64,000 nucleotides of DNA from Candidatus Eiseniibacteriota bacterium (GCA_020633975.1 JACKCR010000002.1:2108001-2172000); one strand, 5' to 3'; shown: positions 52,179 through 60,566, counted from the stretch's first letter. The notes: generated from the sequence alone by a model not told the origin. Numbers and translations are program-made.

Positions 52179-54029
52179 ATGAGGATTCGCCCGCTGCCGT
52201 CTCGCTGTCCGCTCGGGGGACTCGAGTGCATCTCCGACCCGATCGCTATCGCTAGAGTGACCGTTATCGCTAGAGTGACCGCTATCGCTAGAGTGACCGC
52301 TATCGCTAGAGTGACCGCTATCGCTAAAGTGACCGTTATCGCTGGAGTGACAGCGATCGCTAGCCTGACCGCAATCGCAAGCATGATTGCGATCGTTAGA
52401 GTGACCGCGGTCACCAGGCTGACCGCGATCACCAGGCTGACTGCGATCGCCGGTCTCATCGTTGTAGGAGCTTTCGTCGCCTCTCCCACGACAGCACTCG
52501 CCTTGAACAAGGATGTTGCCAAGTCGATCGAGAGGGACTTCAACGAGGAAATGAGACCGCTCCGTCCCGAGCATGAGCGGCTTCCGGTCACTTGGCTCGA
52601 GATCGGCGATCAGCTCTTCTGCTACACGGTCCCGACACGCCTCAACCGGTTGGGCCGGCAAGGGTCGACGTTCCGCATCGACAAGATCAAGTACGAGTCG
52701 ACCCATATCGAAGTGAGGTTCGAGACGGCGTCGGAAGCACGCGTTGACATCCGCGTCTACGACACCACCGCCGATGACGGCCGCAAGCCCCAGCTGAGTC
52801 AGATCCTGGTCGACGAGGTCCTACCAGCGGTGCTCATGACCGTGTTCGACTTCGGAACCGATCCGTCTCCACAACCGATCACCGTGAACCAGGCCACTGG
52901 GTTGATCCATAGAACCGGGTGCAACCACTTGCCGCCGAAGGACCGTCGGGTGTCCTTCGAAAGCTTGGCGGACGCCGAACGAGATGGCCACCGGGCATGT
53001 CCGATCTGCTTCACGGACGAGGTTCCGGTGGACCTCCCGGAGTACACCGTCGTCCGTCGGGCAGCCATCGAGGCGGCGCGTCTCTACGAGATCGCGTTCC
53101 CCCTTCTCGCGGACGACGCGGCCCAGGCTGAGGTCCAACGAGTGGGAGACTCCGTGGTCGAGAACATCCCGTTCGAGGGGCTTGGCTTCGACTACCGATT
53201 CCGGATCGTGGAGTCGACCGTCGCAAACGCCGTCTCGTTCTCGACAGGTTTCGTCTACGTCACATCCGCGCTGTTCCAGTCGCTCGAGGGAGAACGGGAA
53301 CTCCAAGGAGTCCTCGCTCACGAAGTCGCCCACTGTGAGCTCCATTACCGCGAAGAGTGGAAGACTCCGCATCCCAAGGACGCCGCGCAGCAAAGCGTCG
53401 AGAGCGGACCGTTCGCGAGCAGGAACCAGGAATGCGAGTCGGACGTCGCCGCCATCGCAATGCTTCAGGCCGCGAATCCAGACCACGACGTGCTCCAGGC
53501 CATGCGGTCAGCCTTCCGCAAGCTGCAGTTCGCCTCCCTCGAGGATCCAGATGACGAGGCGGACTGGAACTCGACCCACCACACCATGTCCACTAGATTG
53601 GCGCTGTTCCGCCCGTACGCGTTCCAGCGCTTCCTGACCGCCACCTCCTACCGCGGAGAGAACGAGGCTGGCGAGGTCTTGGTCGAGATACGACCCGTTG
53701 CGGTCACCTACTGGCCCGACGAACCCACCAATCCACCCTACTACTACCCCTCCCGGAGGCATGAAGAGCCAGCACAACTACTCTTCTACGTTCGCCTCGG
53801 CGATGCCGCGAAGGCCGGCGAAGGCGTCGAAGGACGTGCGATCCTGGCGGACGGAAAGAAAGTCCACTTCTTCCAACCACGCTACCTCTCTCAGGTCAGT
53901 CCCGGTCGCTGCGGAATCCAGTTGGCCGGCCTAGAGCGATACGTCCCCCCGACGAACGTCGTCGACTTCGAGTGGAAGTTCGATGGCGTCACCGAGTGGA
54001 CAACGATCGAACCGGCGACGGAACCGTAG
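52179..54029 (+). CDS. M48-type zinc metallopeptidase with repeat-extended N-terminus
   Basis: 616 residues. Catalytic H381-E382-x-x-H385 in LAHEVAHCELHY, and a third ligand expected in ECESDVAAIAML. Before it is a small Cys/His cluster (HRTGCNH ... HRACPIC) resembling a zinc ribbon. The N-terminus is odd: after about 22 residues come 12 copies of a hexapeptide (consensus AIARVT) that merge into a hydrophobic signal-like segment AIAGLIVVGAFVASPTTALA. The ATG at 52179 is chosen because GGAGG is 5 bases upstream. It is probably an exported or membrane-anchored protease. Confidence 0.85.
   Translation: MRIRPLPSRCPLGGLECISDPIAIARVTVIARVTAIARVTAIARVTAIAKVTVIAGVTAIASLTAIASMIAIVRVTAVTRLTAITRLTAIAGLIVVGAFVASPTTALALNKDVAKSIERDFNEEMRPLRPEHERLPVTWLEIGDQLFCYTVPTRLNRLGRQGSTFRIDKIKYESTHIEVRFETASEARVDIRVYDTTADDGRKPQLSQILVDEVLPAVLMTVFDFGTDPSPQPITVNQATGLIHRTGCNHLPPKDRRVSFESLADAERDGHRACPICFTDEVPVDLPEYTVVRRAAIEAARLYEIAFPLLADDAAQAEVQRVGDSVVENIPFEGLGFDYRFRIVESTVANAVSFSTGFVYVTSALFQSLEGERELQGVLAHEVAHCELHYREEWKTPHPKDAAQQSVESGPFASRNQECESDVAAIAMLQAANPDHDVLQAMRSAFRKLQFASLEDPDDEADWNSTHHTMSTRLALFRPYAFQRFLTATSYRGENEAGEVLVEIRPVAVTYWPDEPTNPPYYYPSRRHEEPAQLLFYVRLGDAAKAGEGVEGRAILADGKKVHFFQPRYLSQVSPGRCGIQLAGLERYVPPTNVVDFEWKFDGVTEWTTIEPATEP
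52245..52460 (+). repeat. 18-bp tandem repeat, 12 units, coding
   Basis: Units of GCTATCGCTAGAGTGACC. The first four are almost identical; later units decay towards GCGATCACCAGGCTGACC. The phase matches the M48 gene, so each unit is six residues (AIARVT). Confidence 0.9.
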
Positions 54030-54643
54030 ACCGCAACGGACTCGTCGCGCGTGGGCCCACGCAGCGTGGTGGTCGACGAAATCCCGGGCGGGGACGCGGA
54101 CCGGCAGTTGGACACCGGTCGGCCACGACTCCCGGCGCCGAGACTCCGGCGGACCGGCGCGCTGGCCACGACTCTCGGCGCCGAGACTCCGGCGAACCGG
54201 CGCGCTGGCCACGACTCCCGGCGCCGAGACTCCCGCGGACTCGGCGCGCCGGCCAAGACTCCCGGCGCCGAGACTCCGGCGAACCGGCGCGCTGGCCACG
54301 ACTCCCAGTGCCGAGACTCCGGCAGACGGGTACGAATCCGCGACGCGCAGCATGGGCCCCTCCGGACATACAGCGTGCCTACTCACCACACCGAATGATC
54401 ACTTCTATAACATATAGTTCTCGACACATTCTGGAGCCGCCCCTTCTACATAGATACAAGCGGCCACCAATCGCACTCGACACGCTCGTCGGCGGCCCTC
54501 CACCGAACGATCCATCGACTCGACGACTCCAAAGCCCAACCCCCACCAGATCATTGCTCCTGCCTCCACTGAGGGGCTGCGATTTCCCCATGATAGGTTG
54601 GAGTTGTCGATCGCGGGCGCACGGGGATTCACGAGGAGACGAG
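54030..54643. other. Intergenic region between M48 peptidase and HNH genes
   Basis: About 610 bases. It holds the 43-bp array (54127-54320), then a stretch of clearly lower GC (about 54390-54600, with CTATAACATATAG) likely to carry the HNH gene promoter. The frame of the HNH gene is open through the array, but nothing there looks like protein. Confidence 0.6.
54127..54320 (+). repeat. Dispersed repeat, five tandem copies, 43-44 bp period
   Basis: Copies begin at 54127, 54170, 54213, 54257 and 54300. Each has ACTCCCGGCGCCGAGACTCC or a one- or two-base variant, followed by a spacer near GGCGAACCGGCGCGCTGGCC. The 43/44 period is not a multiple of three, so the array is not maintained as coding sequence. 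Confidence 0.9.
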
Positions 54644-56224
54644 ATGCTGGGAACAACGTTCGAGGGAAACCAAACGCGAGTCGAAACGGGAACAGAATCT
54701 CTGACGGTGAGTCAGATCGAGCACGGTGACGTCACTCGCCAGTCCACTTGCCAGTCCAATCGGCGACCAAGCCGCGTCCGACCACCCATGTCCGGCCTCA
54801 CCGACGACCAACTGCTCCTCCGTGCAGACGAGGTCGCGCGAACCGAACACGAGACAGGCATCACTCTTCTCGACCTACTTCAAGAGATGGACCGGCGATC
54901 GGTCTATCTCCGGCTCGGCTACTCCTCGCTCTTCGACTTCTGCACCAGGCGCTGGCTGTTCTCGCGAACAAAGGCAGGCCGGTACATCGCCGTCGCGCGC
55001 GCCACACGGCAGTTTCCGGAACTCCGATCGCTCCTGACCGGGCGCCAGATCACGATCGGCAACGTGGCTCAGGTCGTCGGCATCCTCAATGACGAGAATG
55101 CACCAACGATCCTGGCGGAAGTATCTGGACGCACCTACAGGGAGATCGAAGAGATCGCGGCGAGGCACAGGGAGTCCAAGGCCATCCGTGAGGTCGTACG
55201 GCCGGTCGGCGTGTGTGGCCGGAAGGGGCTATCGGATAAGACCGCGGCCGCCAGGCCGGACTTGTTGGGCGGGATTGGAGCGTCACGCACGGTCGACGTA
55301 GCGGAGGGAGTTGGGGCTAGCGAGACGCAGTGTCCCAACGCGTCGCGCGGACAATCGGATCCGCGAGGGGCCGGATCGCATGTGTCAAAGGCGAGCGAAT
55401 CGTGCGCAATCGCCGGAACACACGTCGAGAGCCGGACGAATGAAGGCGTGCACGCCTCGACTGCGCGCTGCCTGGGGGCATCGATCAACCAGACGCATCC
55501 GGCATCCAACCGCCCCCCCGCCCTCCAGGCCGAGACTCGATACGAGGTTCGGTTCGGGCTTCGCGAGTCGGCAGTCCGGAAGCTTCGCCGAGTGCAGTCG
55601 CTCCGTTCGACTTCGACGAGTCTGGAAGACCTGTTCGAGATGCTGCTCGACGAGCACCTCGAGCGGCACGATCCGAAGCGTCGAATGGAGCGGCGAGCGG
55701 AGCGGAAACGGCGAGAGCAGGGTGTCACCAAACCGAACGCCGCAGGACCACCAGCGGACGATTGCGCAGGAAGCGATCCATGGCGCGCAAACAACAGCGC
55801 CCCAAGCGAACCGCAGAACGCGGACGACAGCTTGCCAAGCGGACCGAAACACCCAGACGACACTCAGCCGAGTCGTCGCTCTCGCCACGTCGCTGCCGAG
55901 ACCCGTGACCTCGTCTTCGAACGCGACGGCGGACGATGCACGTTCGTCGACCCGGGCGGGAGACGCTGCAACGCAACCCGCGTCCTGCAGATCGACCACA
56001 TACAGCCGTACTGCCTCGGAGGCACTCACGAACCCGAGAACCTCCGTTTGCTCTGCGGACGACACAACCGCGCGGAGGCCGAGCGGTTGCTCGGGATCCG
56101 CGGAAGTCACCGGCGCCGAGACTCCCAACGGGTGCCGCCTGCCGAACTCGCCCCGCAAGGTACTGACTCCCGGCGCCGAGACTCCGCCGCCGGCGACGTT
56201 CCGCCGGCAGAAGCGGCGCCATGA
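54644..56224 (+). CDS. HNH endonuclease-domain protein
   Basis: 526 residues. The N-terminal helical part (LTDDQLLLRADEVARTEHET ... LGYSSLFDFCTRRWLFS) resembles the DUF222-like region of such nucleases. A long variable middle follows. The HNH motif CTFVDPGGRRCNATRVLQID-HIQPYCLGGTHEPENL-RLLCGRHNR has paired Cys and the catalytic D-H. The C-terminal tail contains two 20-residue repeats built on the dispersed DNA motif. The ATG at 54644 has GAGGAG five bases upstream; Met49 is an alternative. Variable linkers and low-GC upstream DNA suggest a mobile or recently acquired gene. The target is unknown. Confidence 0.85.
   Translation: MLGTTFEGNQTRVETGTESLTVSQIEHGDVTRQSTCQSNRRPSRVRPPMSGLTDDQLLLRADEVARTEHETGITLLDLLQEMDRRSVYLRLGYSSLFDFCTRRWLFSRTKAGRYIAVARATRQFPELRSLLTGRQITIGNVAQVVGILNDENAPTILAEVSGRTYREIEEIAARHRESKAIREVVRPVGVCGRKGLSDKTAAARPDLLGGIGASRTVDVAEGVGASETQCPNASRGQSDPRGAGSHVSKASESCAIAGTHVESRTNEGVHASTARCLGASINQTHPASNRPPALQAETRYEVRFGLRESAVRKLRRVQSLRSTSTSLEDLFEMLLDEHLERHDPKRRMERRAERKRREQGVTKPNAAGPPADDCAGSDPWRANNSAPSEPQNADDSLPSGPKHPDDTQPSRRSRHVAAETRDLVFERDGGRCTFVDPGGRRCNATRVLQIDHIQPYCLGGTHEPENLRLLCGRHNRAEAERLLGIRGSHRRRDSQRVPPAELAPQGTDSRRRDSAAGDVPPAEAAP
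56105..56185 (+). repeat. Two dispersed-repeat copies, 60-bp period, in HNH tail
   Basis: Copies at 56105-56125 (diverged 5' part) and 56165-56185 (perfect), 60 bases apart, encode SHRRRDS and SRRRDS within a 20-residue repeat that also shares PPAE. Confidence 0.8.
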
Positions 56225-56320
56225 TGGATCATCATAACGAGCAGCTATCTGGTCCCGCGCTCTTCGTATCGGAACTTCTGCCGGAGCGGGGCACGCCAGG
56301 TGCGTTCGCGCGGACGCCAG

Positions 56321-57253
56321 CTACGGCGTCAGCCCCGCCAGGGCAACCGTGTCGCCAACTTCGACCGACCCGGGCTCGACAGTGGTGCCGTACACGCCTA
56401 GGCATCCGCCTCGGTCGCTCGCGACGGTACGCAGGATCTGCGGGTTCCGTTCGCCGGTGACTGGGTCGATCGTGATGACGACGCACCTACCGTCTCGTTT
56501 GTCGACACGCATGCGCATTTGACCGATCTGGAGAACCTGACCGACCCACTCGTCTTCCGCGAATGGTTCGCTGGACTCCGCCTCCACGAGGATGTTGGGA
56601 CGGAACCGGTCGACTTCCAGAGGTTGGCCAACCATCTCGCTGAGTCGTTGGATCGTCTGCGTCGTGATCACCGACAACGGAAAGGTGTCGAAGATACCGC
56701 GAGCCTGACGAAGTACGTGGACGGGCGAGGTACTGATCTCCGCTGCGAGAGCCGGGTCCGTGATGCGAAGGACCGCGCCGGATGGCGTGCGCACCGTGGT
56801 CGGCGAAGTCTCCGGGCGGTTGGGCTCGGTGAACGACGGGTGGTAGTGACCGAGGTTCGCCTCTTCTCGCAGGGTCAGCCAGGGAAAGTTGCTCTCCGGT
56901 ACGTCACTCCGAACGAACGCCCATCGCCTATCTCCCACGAACCCGTGCCAACCCACGTCCGCAGCGCGAAGCGCTTCCGCCGCCATCGACTTGACCGGAT
57001 ACCGCCACAACCCCACGACTCGGCCAACTGACGCGGTGCGGACATCGGACGCGGCGCGGGCATCGGACGCGGCGCGGACATCGGACGCGGCGCGGGCATC
57101 GGACACGCGACGGACATCGGACACGCCACGGTCATCGGACGCGGCGCGGACATCGGACGCGGCGCGGGCATCGGACGCGCGACGGGCATCGAACATGGCG
57201 TGAGCGTCCGGTCCGACGGAACCTCTCTTCGAATGTTCATTAGAACCTGACAC
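56321..57253 (-). CDS. MOSC-domain protein with hexapeptide-repeat N-terminus
   Basis: About 310 residues. The MOSC N-terminal beta-barrel segment VGRVVGLWRYPVKSMAAEAL and the core DRFRPNILVEAESSEPFAED, QMRMRVDKRDGRCVVITID and RTVASDRGGCLGVYG match the YcbX/MOSC family, which handles reduced N-hydroxylated compounds with a molybdenum cofactor. Before the domain lie about nine copies of a six-residue repeat (ASDARA/ASDVRA). The start is uncertain: GTG 57253 has AAGGGG six bases upstream; ATG 57196 is possible; the repeats might even be untranslated. Confidence 0.85.
   Translation of the reverse strand: MSGSNEHSKRGSVGPDAHAMFDARRASDARAASDVRAASDDRGVSDVRRVSDARAASDVRAASDARAASDVRTASVGRVVGLWRYPVKSMAAEALRAADVGWHGFVGDRRWAFVRSDVPESNFPWLTLREEANLGHYHPSFTEPNRPETSPTTVRTPSGAVLRITDPALAAEISTSPVHVLRQARGIFDTFPLSVITTQTIQRLSEMVGQPLEVDRFRPNILVEAESSEPFAEDEWVGQVLQIGQMRMRVDKRDGRCVVITIDPVTGERNPQILRTVASDRGGCLGVYGTTVEPGSVEVGDTVALAGLTP
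57042..57200 (-). repeat. 18-bp tandem repeat at 5' end of MOSC gene
   Basis: Eight full units and one partial unit of ACATCGGACGCGGCGCGG (plus-strand reading), 18 bases apart. They are in phase with the MOSC frame, each giving ASDxRx. Confidence 0.88.
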
Positions 57254-57642
57254 GAGCAACCCCTTTCGAGGCGCCCTTGTGCGTACGTGGCTTCGTCGAG
57301 CGTGACGGATGGGATCCACTGCAGCGCCTCTCGACGAGCGGGGAGCTACGGCCGCGCAGCTCCGATATGTGTAGATGACAACAGGCGAGCGGCAGCCGGG
57401 TCAAGACTGGATTGGGTCGTCGGTGGTTTCTCGTCGCAGCGGATCATGGGAACGGATCATGGGAACGGATCATCAGAGCGGAGCGTCGGAGTGGATCATC
57501 CCAACGAAGCGTCGGAGCGAAGGGTCGGAACGGATCATTCGGAACGAAGCGTCGGATCATGGGAGCGAAGCGTCGGAACGGTGCGTGGAGACGGATACCC
57601 GCCTCCGGCGACGTCGACCTCCGACTGCGCCGGCCTCCGCGA
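57254..57642. other. Intergenic region between yhbY and MOSC genes
   Basis: About 390 bases without a gene. It holds an irregular repeat block (57441-57587). The MOSC promoter is presumably in 57254-57420, but no clear boxes are visible. Confidence 0.55.
57441..57587 (+). repeat. Irregular GGATCAT/GCGTCGG repeat block
   Basis: GGATCAT occurs at 57441, 57454, 57467, 57493, 57532 and 57554. Five copies of GCGTCGG alternate with it in the second half. The first three steps are exactly 13 bases; the later ones (26, 39, 22) contain the added GAAGCGTCGG units. The block is immediately downstream of the yhbY stop. Confidence 0.75.
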
Positions 57643-57981
57643 CTACTCGACGTCTTTCGACGGCAGAAGGATCTTGGGTTCCTTCTTCCGCCGGTACAGA
57701 AGGATCGTGCCGCCGACCATTCCGACGACCTGCGAGTCCGAGCGGTCATCCAGCTCACGCGCGATCGCCTTCCGGTCGACATCGCCGGGTTCGAGGATCT
57801 TGAGCTTGATCAGCTCGTTCCCGCGATGGGCCTGGTCGATGGCGCGGAACACCGCGTCGGTCAGGCCCTCCTGACCGATCATGACGGCGGGACGCATCTG
57901 ATTGCCGAGCGACCGGAGGTGTCGCTTGTCCTTGCCGGTGAGGCCAAATCGATTTGGTACCGCGCTCGCGCTGTCAGTCAT
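57643..57981 (-). CDS. yhbY: YhbY-family (CRM domain) ribosome-associated RNA-binding protein
   Basis: 112 residues. LTGKDKRHLRSLGNQMRPAV, MIGQEGLTDAVFRAIDQAHR, ELIKLKILEP and VVGMVGGTILLYRRKKEPK are the CRM fold with its G-x-x-G-like loop. YhbY binds 50S precursors in E. coli. Three possible starts (ATG 57987, GTG 57984, ATG 57981) follow GGGAG; the last has the best spacing (9 bases). Confidence 0.92.
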   Translation of the reverse strand: MTDSASAVPNRFGLTGKDKRHLRSLGNQMRPAVMIGQEGLTDAVFRAIDQAHRGNELIKLKILEPGDVDRKAIARELDDRSDSQVVGMVGGTILLYRRKKEPKILLPSKDVE

Positions 57982-58144
57982 CACCATCGTCTCCCGAGTT
58001 CCGTTTTCTGCGCCCCGCAACTGCAGGTCTGCGAACCGGCGACATGTCCTGGCCGGTCCGCCCCCAGGCGATCCGCGTATCGCTGTTCAGAGCCTCACCG
58101 CCCGTGCCCATTGACCTCGCATCCATGTCCCACGACTCGGCGTG

Positions 58145-58651
58145 TCAGTTCGCCGGCCTTGCGGGACGCATGGTCGGGATCTCCTGGTCGATGAAGAAGA
58201 GACCGCGGTCGTCGGAACCGATGAGTGCCATCCGGTCGAGGATCGCCTGGAACAACGCTTCTTCTTCCACCTGCTCGGCGACGAACCACTGGAGGAAGTT
58301 GAAGGTCGCGAAGTCCTTCTCCGAAAGAGCCTGCTCGGCCATGGCGTGGATCGAGGCGGTCACCTTCTTTTCGTGATCGAGGCCGGAGCGGAACACCTGC
58401 ACGAGGTCGTCGAACTGATGGCGCGGGGCATCGAGCGCGCCCATCACGACCATCTCACCGCGCTCATGAACGAAGTCGATCATCTTGCGCATGTGGTCGA
58501 GTTCCTCCTCCGCCTGTTGGACGAGGAAGCGAGCGCAACCGAGGAGCCCCTTCGACTCGCACCACGCGCCCATCTGCCGGTACTGATTCGACGAGAACAG
58601 CTCCATGTCGATCTGCGAGTTGAACAGGTTGAGCATCGCCTGACTGGGCAT
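58145..58651 (-). CDS. Ferritin (FtnA-like, non-haem)
   Basis: 168 residues, four-helix bundle for iron storage. The likely ferroxidase ligands are the Glu in IDMELFSSNQY, Glu and His in EEELDHMRKMIDF, Glu in LDHEKKVTASIHAM and Glu in FVAEQVEEEALF. No haem-binding Met typical of bacterioferritin stands out. The ATG at 58651 has AAGGAGG six bases upstream. No iron-regulator box was recognised. Confidence 0.95.
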   Translation of the reverse strand: MPSQAMLNLFNSQIDMELFSSNQYRQMGAWCESKGLLGCARFLVQQAEEELDHMRKMIDFVHERGEMVVMGALDAPRHQFDDLVQVFRSGLDHEKKVTASIHAMAEQALSEKDFATFNFLQWFVAEQVEEEALFQAILDRMALIGSDDRGLFFIDQEIPTMRPARPAN

Positions 58652-59092
58652 GGAAGACCTCCTTGCGCGGGTGTCGGAGAGCGCGATCGAGTCGGATACG
58701 CCCACCTGGCTGGAACCTAGCCGACCGCCCTCCTTGGAGCCGATCGGGGCCCACCAGACCAGGTGTCGGACCCGTGATTATGGCGATTCGGCCACGGCGT
58801 TCCAGCGAAACCGGGTGCCGTACGCAGATTCCTCGATTTTGGCCCCAGAGAACCGGCCCGGACCGCCTCGATGGAGGCACTGGGTGCGCCAGGCATCGGG
58901 GTGCGCGGCATCGTGGTGCATGGCATCCGGGTGCGCTAGGCATCGGGGTGCGCGGCATCGTGGTGCATGGCATCGAGGTGCGCGGCATCGTAGCGCCCGG
59001 CATCGTGGTGCCAGGCATCGAGGTGCGCGGCATCGTGGTGCCCGGCCGGACCCTGGGTTGCCGTGCAGCGCGCGCCGCACGCCCGCCTCACC
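58652..59092. other. Intergenic region between ferritin and histidine-phosphatase genes
   Basis: About 440 bases. It contains the 15-bp array at 58893-59044. The remainder (58652-58892) should include the ferritin promoter; no strong match is seen. Confidence 0.55.
58893..59044 (+). repeat. 15-bp tandem repeat, ten units
   Basis: Consensus GCATCGTGGTGCGCG, with T, G or A at the seventh base. Nine steps are 15 bases and one is 17. Read on either strand it can encode pentapeptides, but the 17-base step breaks the phase and no gene-like sequence flanks it. Confidence 0.88.
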
Positions 59093-59830
59093 TCACTCGC
59101 ACCCGTACTTCAACCGAAGTACCGAGGCAGCGGGCCGGCCGCCGCTCCGCTCGACTCCAGGCGCAATCGCAACGACGAAGAAGTCGTCGTATTCGATCGG
59201 GTAGAGGTTCTGGAGGTCGAGCTGGGTCAGACCCTCGAGGATCGGCACGACGGTGTCGCTGTGCGCAGCGACGACCGATACCGGGCGCTCCATCTCCAGC
59301 ACCTTCGCGGCCATGCCGTAGGGGTCGTCCGATTCGTGAACGTCGACGAGCAGTCCGAGCTCGGCGGCGAGAGGCTCGAGCGTGCGCTGCGTGCGGATGA
59401 GTTCGGTTCCCAGGAGGAGCGTCGGATCTGCGCCGATCAGCATCCGCTCGAGGTCCTTCGCTCGCCGCTCGCCTTGCTCGCTGAGGGGCGGATCGGCCTC
59501 GGGCTCCGATGCCTTCTCCGCATGACGGACGACGATCACCCAACGGATAGCCCCGTGGGGATCGATCGTCCACGCCGGCTTCCCCGTCTTCGCGTGGGCA
59601 TCTGGACGCGGGTCCAGCAGCAGCGGGGGCACCGCGTCCCGGCCCTGTTCCTCGATCTGGGCCTGGTCGGCGCCCTCCGAGGTGGCCTGCGCGGCCGCTG
59701 AAGTCGCATCCGTTGCGCGGACGACACCGATCACACTCGACAGGACGACCGCGATCGATACAGCCGCGATCATCACGCGTCCCCATCGCCAGAGGCTGAC
59801 GTTACCGGCGTCCCAATCCGCTCGTTGCAT
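59093..59830 (-). CDS. SixA-like histidine phosphatase with N-terminal membrane segment
   Basis: 245 residues. One membrane helix near residues 14-35 (WGRVMIAAVSIAVVLSSVIG), an Ala/Gln linker, then a short histidine-phosphatase domain. The phospho-acceptor His is in VIVVRHAEKASEP, the Arg is in GTELIRTQRTLEPL, and the second His is in SVVAAHSDTVVPIL. SixA acts on phosphohistidine signalling proteins; other relatives hydrolyse phosphate esters. The ATG at 59830 has AGGAAG upstream. An upstream ATG at 59878 would add 16 residues. The enzyme probably faces the periplasm. Confidence 0.85.
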   Translation of the reverse strand: MQRADWDAGNVSLWRWGRVMIAAVSIAVVLSSVIGVVRATDATSAAAQATSEGADQAQIEEQGRDAVPPLLLDPRPDAHAKTGKPAWTIDPHGAIRWVIVVRHAEKASEPEADPPLSEQGERRAKDLERMLIGADPTLLLGTELIRTQRTLEPLAAELGLLVDVHESDDPYGMAAKVLEMERPVSVVAAHSDTVVPILEGLTQLDLQNLYPIEYDDFFVVAIAPGVERSGGRPAASVLRLKYGCE

Positions 59831-60008
59831 TCGCCCACTCTTCCTTTCCGGCAAGAGATCCGCGAGGTCCACTCCCATACCCCTCGACTCCGCTGACGTT
59901 CCATCGTCCCGAGGACACACACCCCGATAGAATCCCACGAGGGAGGAGCCTTGGCTACTCCGGGACCGTACCGTACGCTCGTCTACGGCGAACGCGAGAG
60001 GAGTCCCG

Positions 60009-60566
60009 GTGCCCGACGTCCAACATGGAGAGCTGTTTCTCGTCTCCCCATCTCGCGACCTCGAGGACGCGTTTCGGGAGATGGCCACGGAGTTCGCATC
60101 CGAAGGACGCGATCGGCTCCTCCGAGCGCTCGACGATTTCGAGGGGTACGTCGGACGGCTGTCCAACTCTGCCGCCGGCGTCGACCTCTCTCCGGGGCGG
60201 GTGCCGGAGTCGCACTTCTGGCTCGTCTGCTCGGACGTGATCGCCGGGACCAGCCGGCTGCGGCACACGTTGACTCCGGACCTCGAGATCGAAGGAGGAC
60301 ACATCGGATACGACATCCGGCCGAGCTATCGCCGGCGTGGGTTCGGCACGGCCCTGCTTCGACTGACGCTAGTCCGCGCGGCCGAACTCGGCCTGAGCCG
60401 GGCCCGACTCACCTGTGACGCAGACAACTTCGGATCGATCCGGGTCATCGAGAACAACGGAGGGATGCTCGACGGAGAGGCGTTATCTCTTTCGAGTGGG
60501 AAGCCAATCCGCCAATACTGGGTTCCGACCGCGTTCTCCGACCGCGGGCGCGGCAAGGGGGTGTAG
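60009..60566 (+). CDS. GNAT-family N-acetyltransferase
   Basis: 185 residues. The acetyl-CoA-binding segment IRPSYRRRGFGTALLRLTL has the R-x-x-G-x-G/A pattern, and TCDADNFGSIRVIENNGGML is the following motif B. The N-terminal half (LVSPSRDLEDAFREMATEFA ... RVPESHFWLVC) resembles YitI/predicted acetyltransferases. The substrate is unknown. The start is GTG with AGGAG five bases upstream. It is divergent from the phosphatase gene, with 178 bases between them. Confidence 0.88.
   Translation: MPDVQHGELFLVSPSRDLEDAFREMATEFASEGRDRLLRALDDFEGYVGRLSNSAAGVDLSPGRVPESHFWLVCSDVIAGTSRLRHTLTPDLEIEGGHIGYDIRPSYRRRGFGTALLRLTLVRAAELGLSRARLTCDADNFGSIRVIENNGGMLDGEALSLSSGKPIRQYWVPTAFSDRGRGKGV

Noticed and set aside
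52245-52460. HIP1-type GCGATCGC palindrome island
   Set aside because: Only a few units reach GCGATCGC. The array is better described as an 18-bp coding repeat.
53972-54643. N-terminal extension of the HNH protein through the 43-bp array
   Set aside because: The array period is not a multiple of three, the frame overlaps the M48 gene end, and a well-placed Shine-Dalgarno precedes ATG 54644.
58663-59400. Elastin-like pentapeptide protein over the 15-bp array
   Set aside because: The flanking translation is not protein-like, one 17-base step breaks the phase, and the frame runs antisense into the phosphatase gene.
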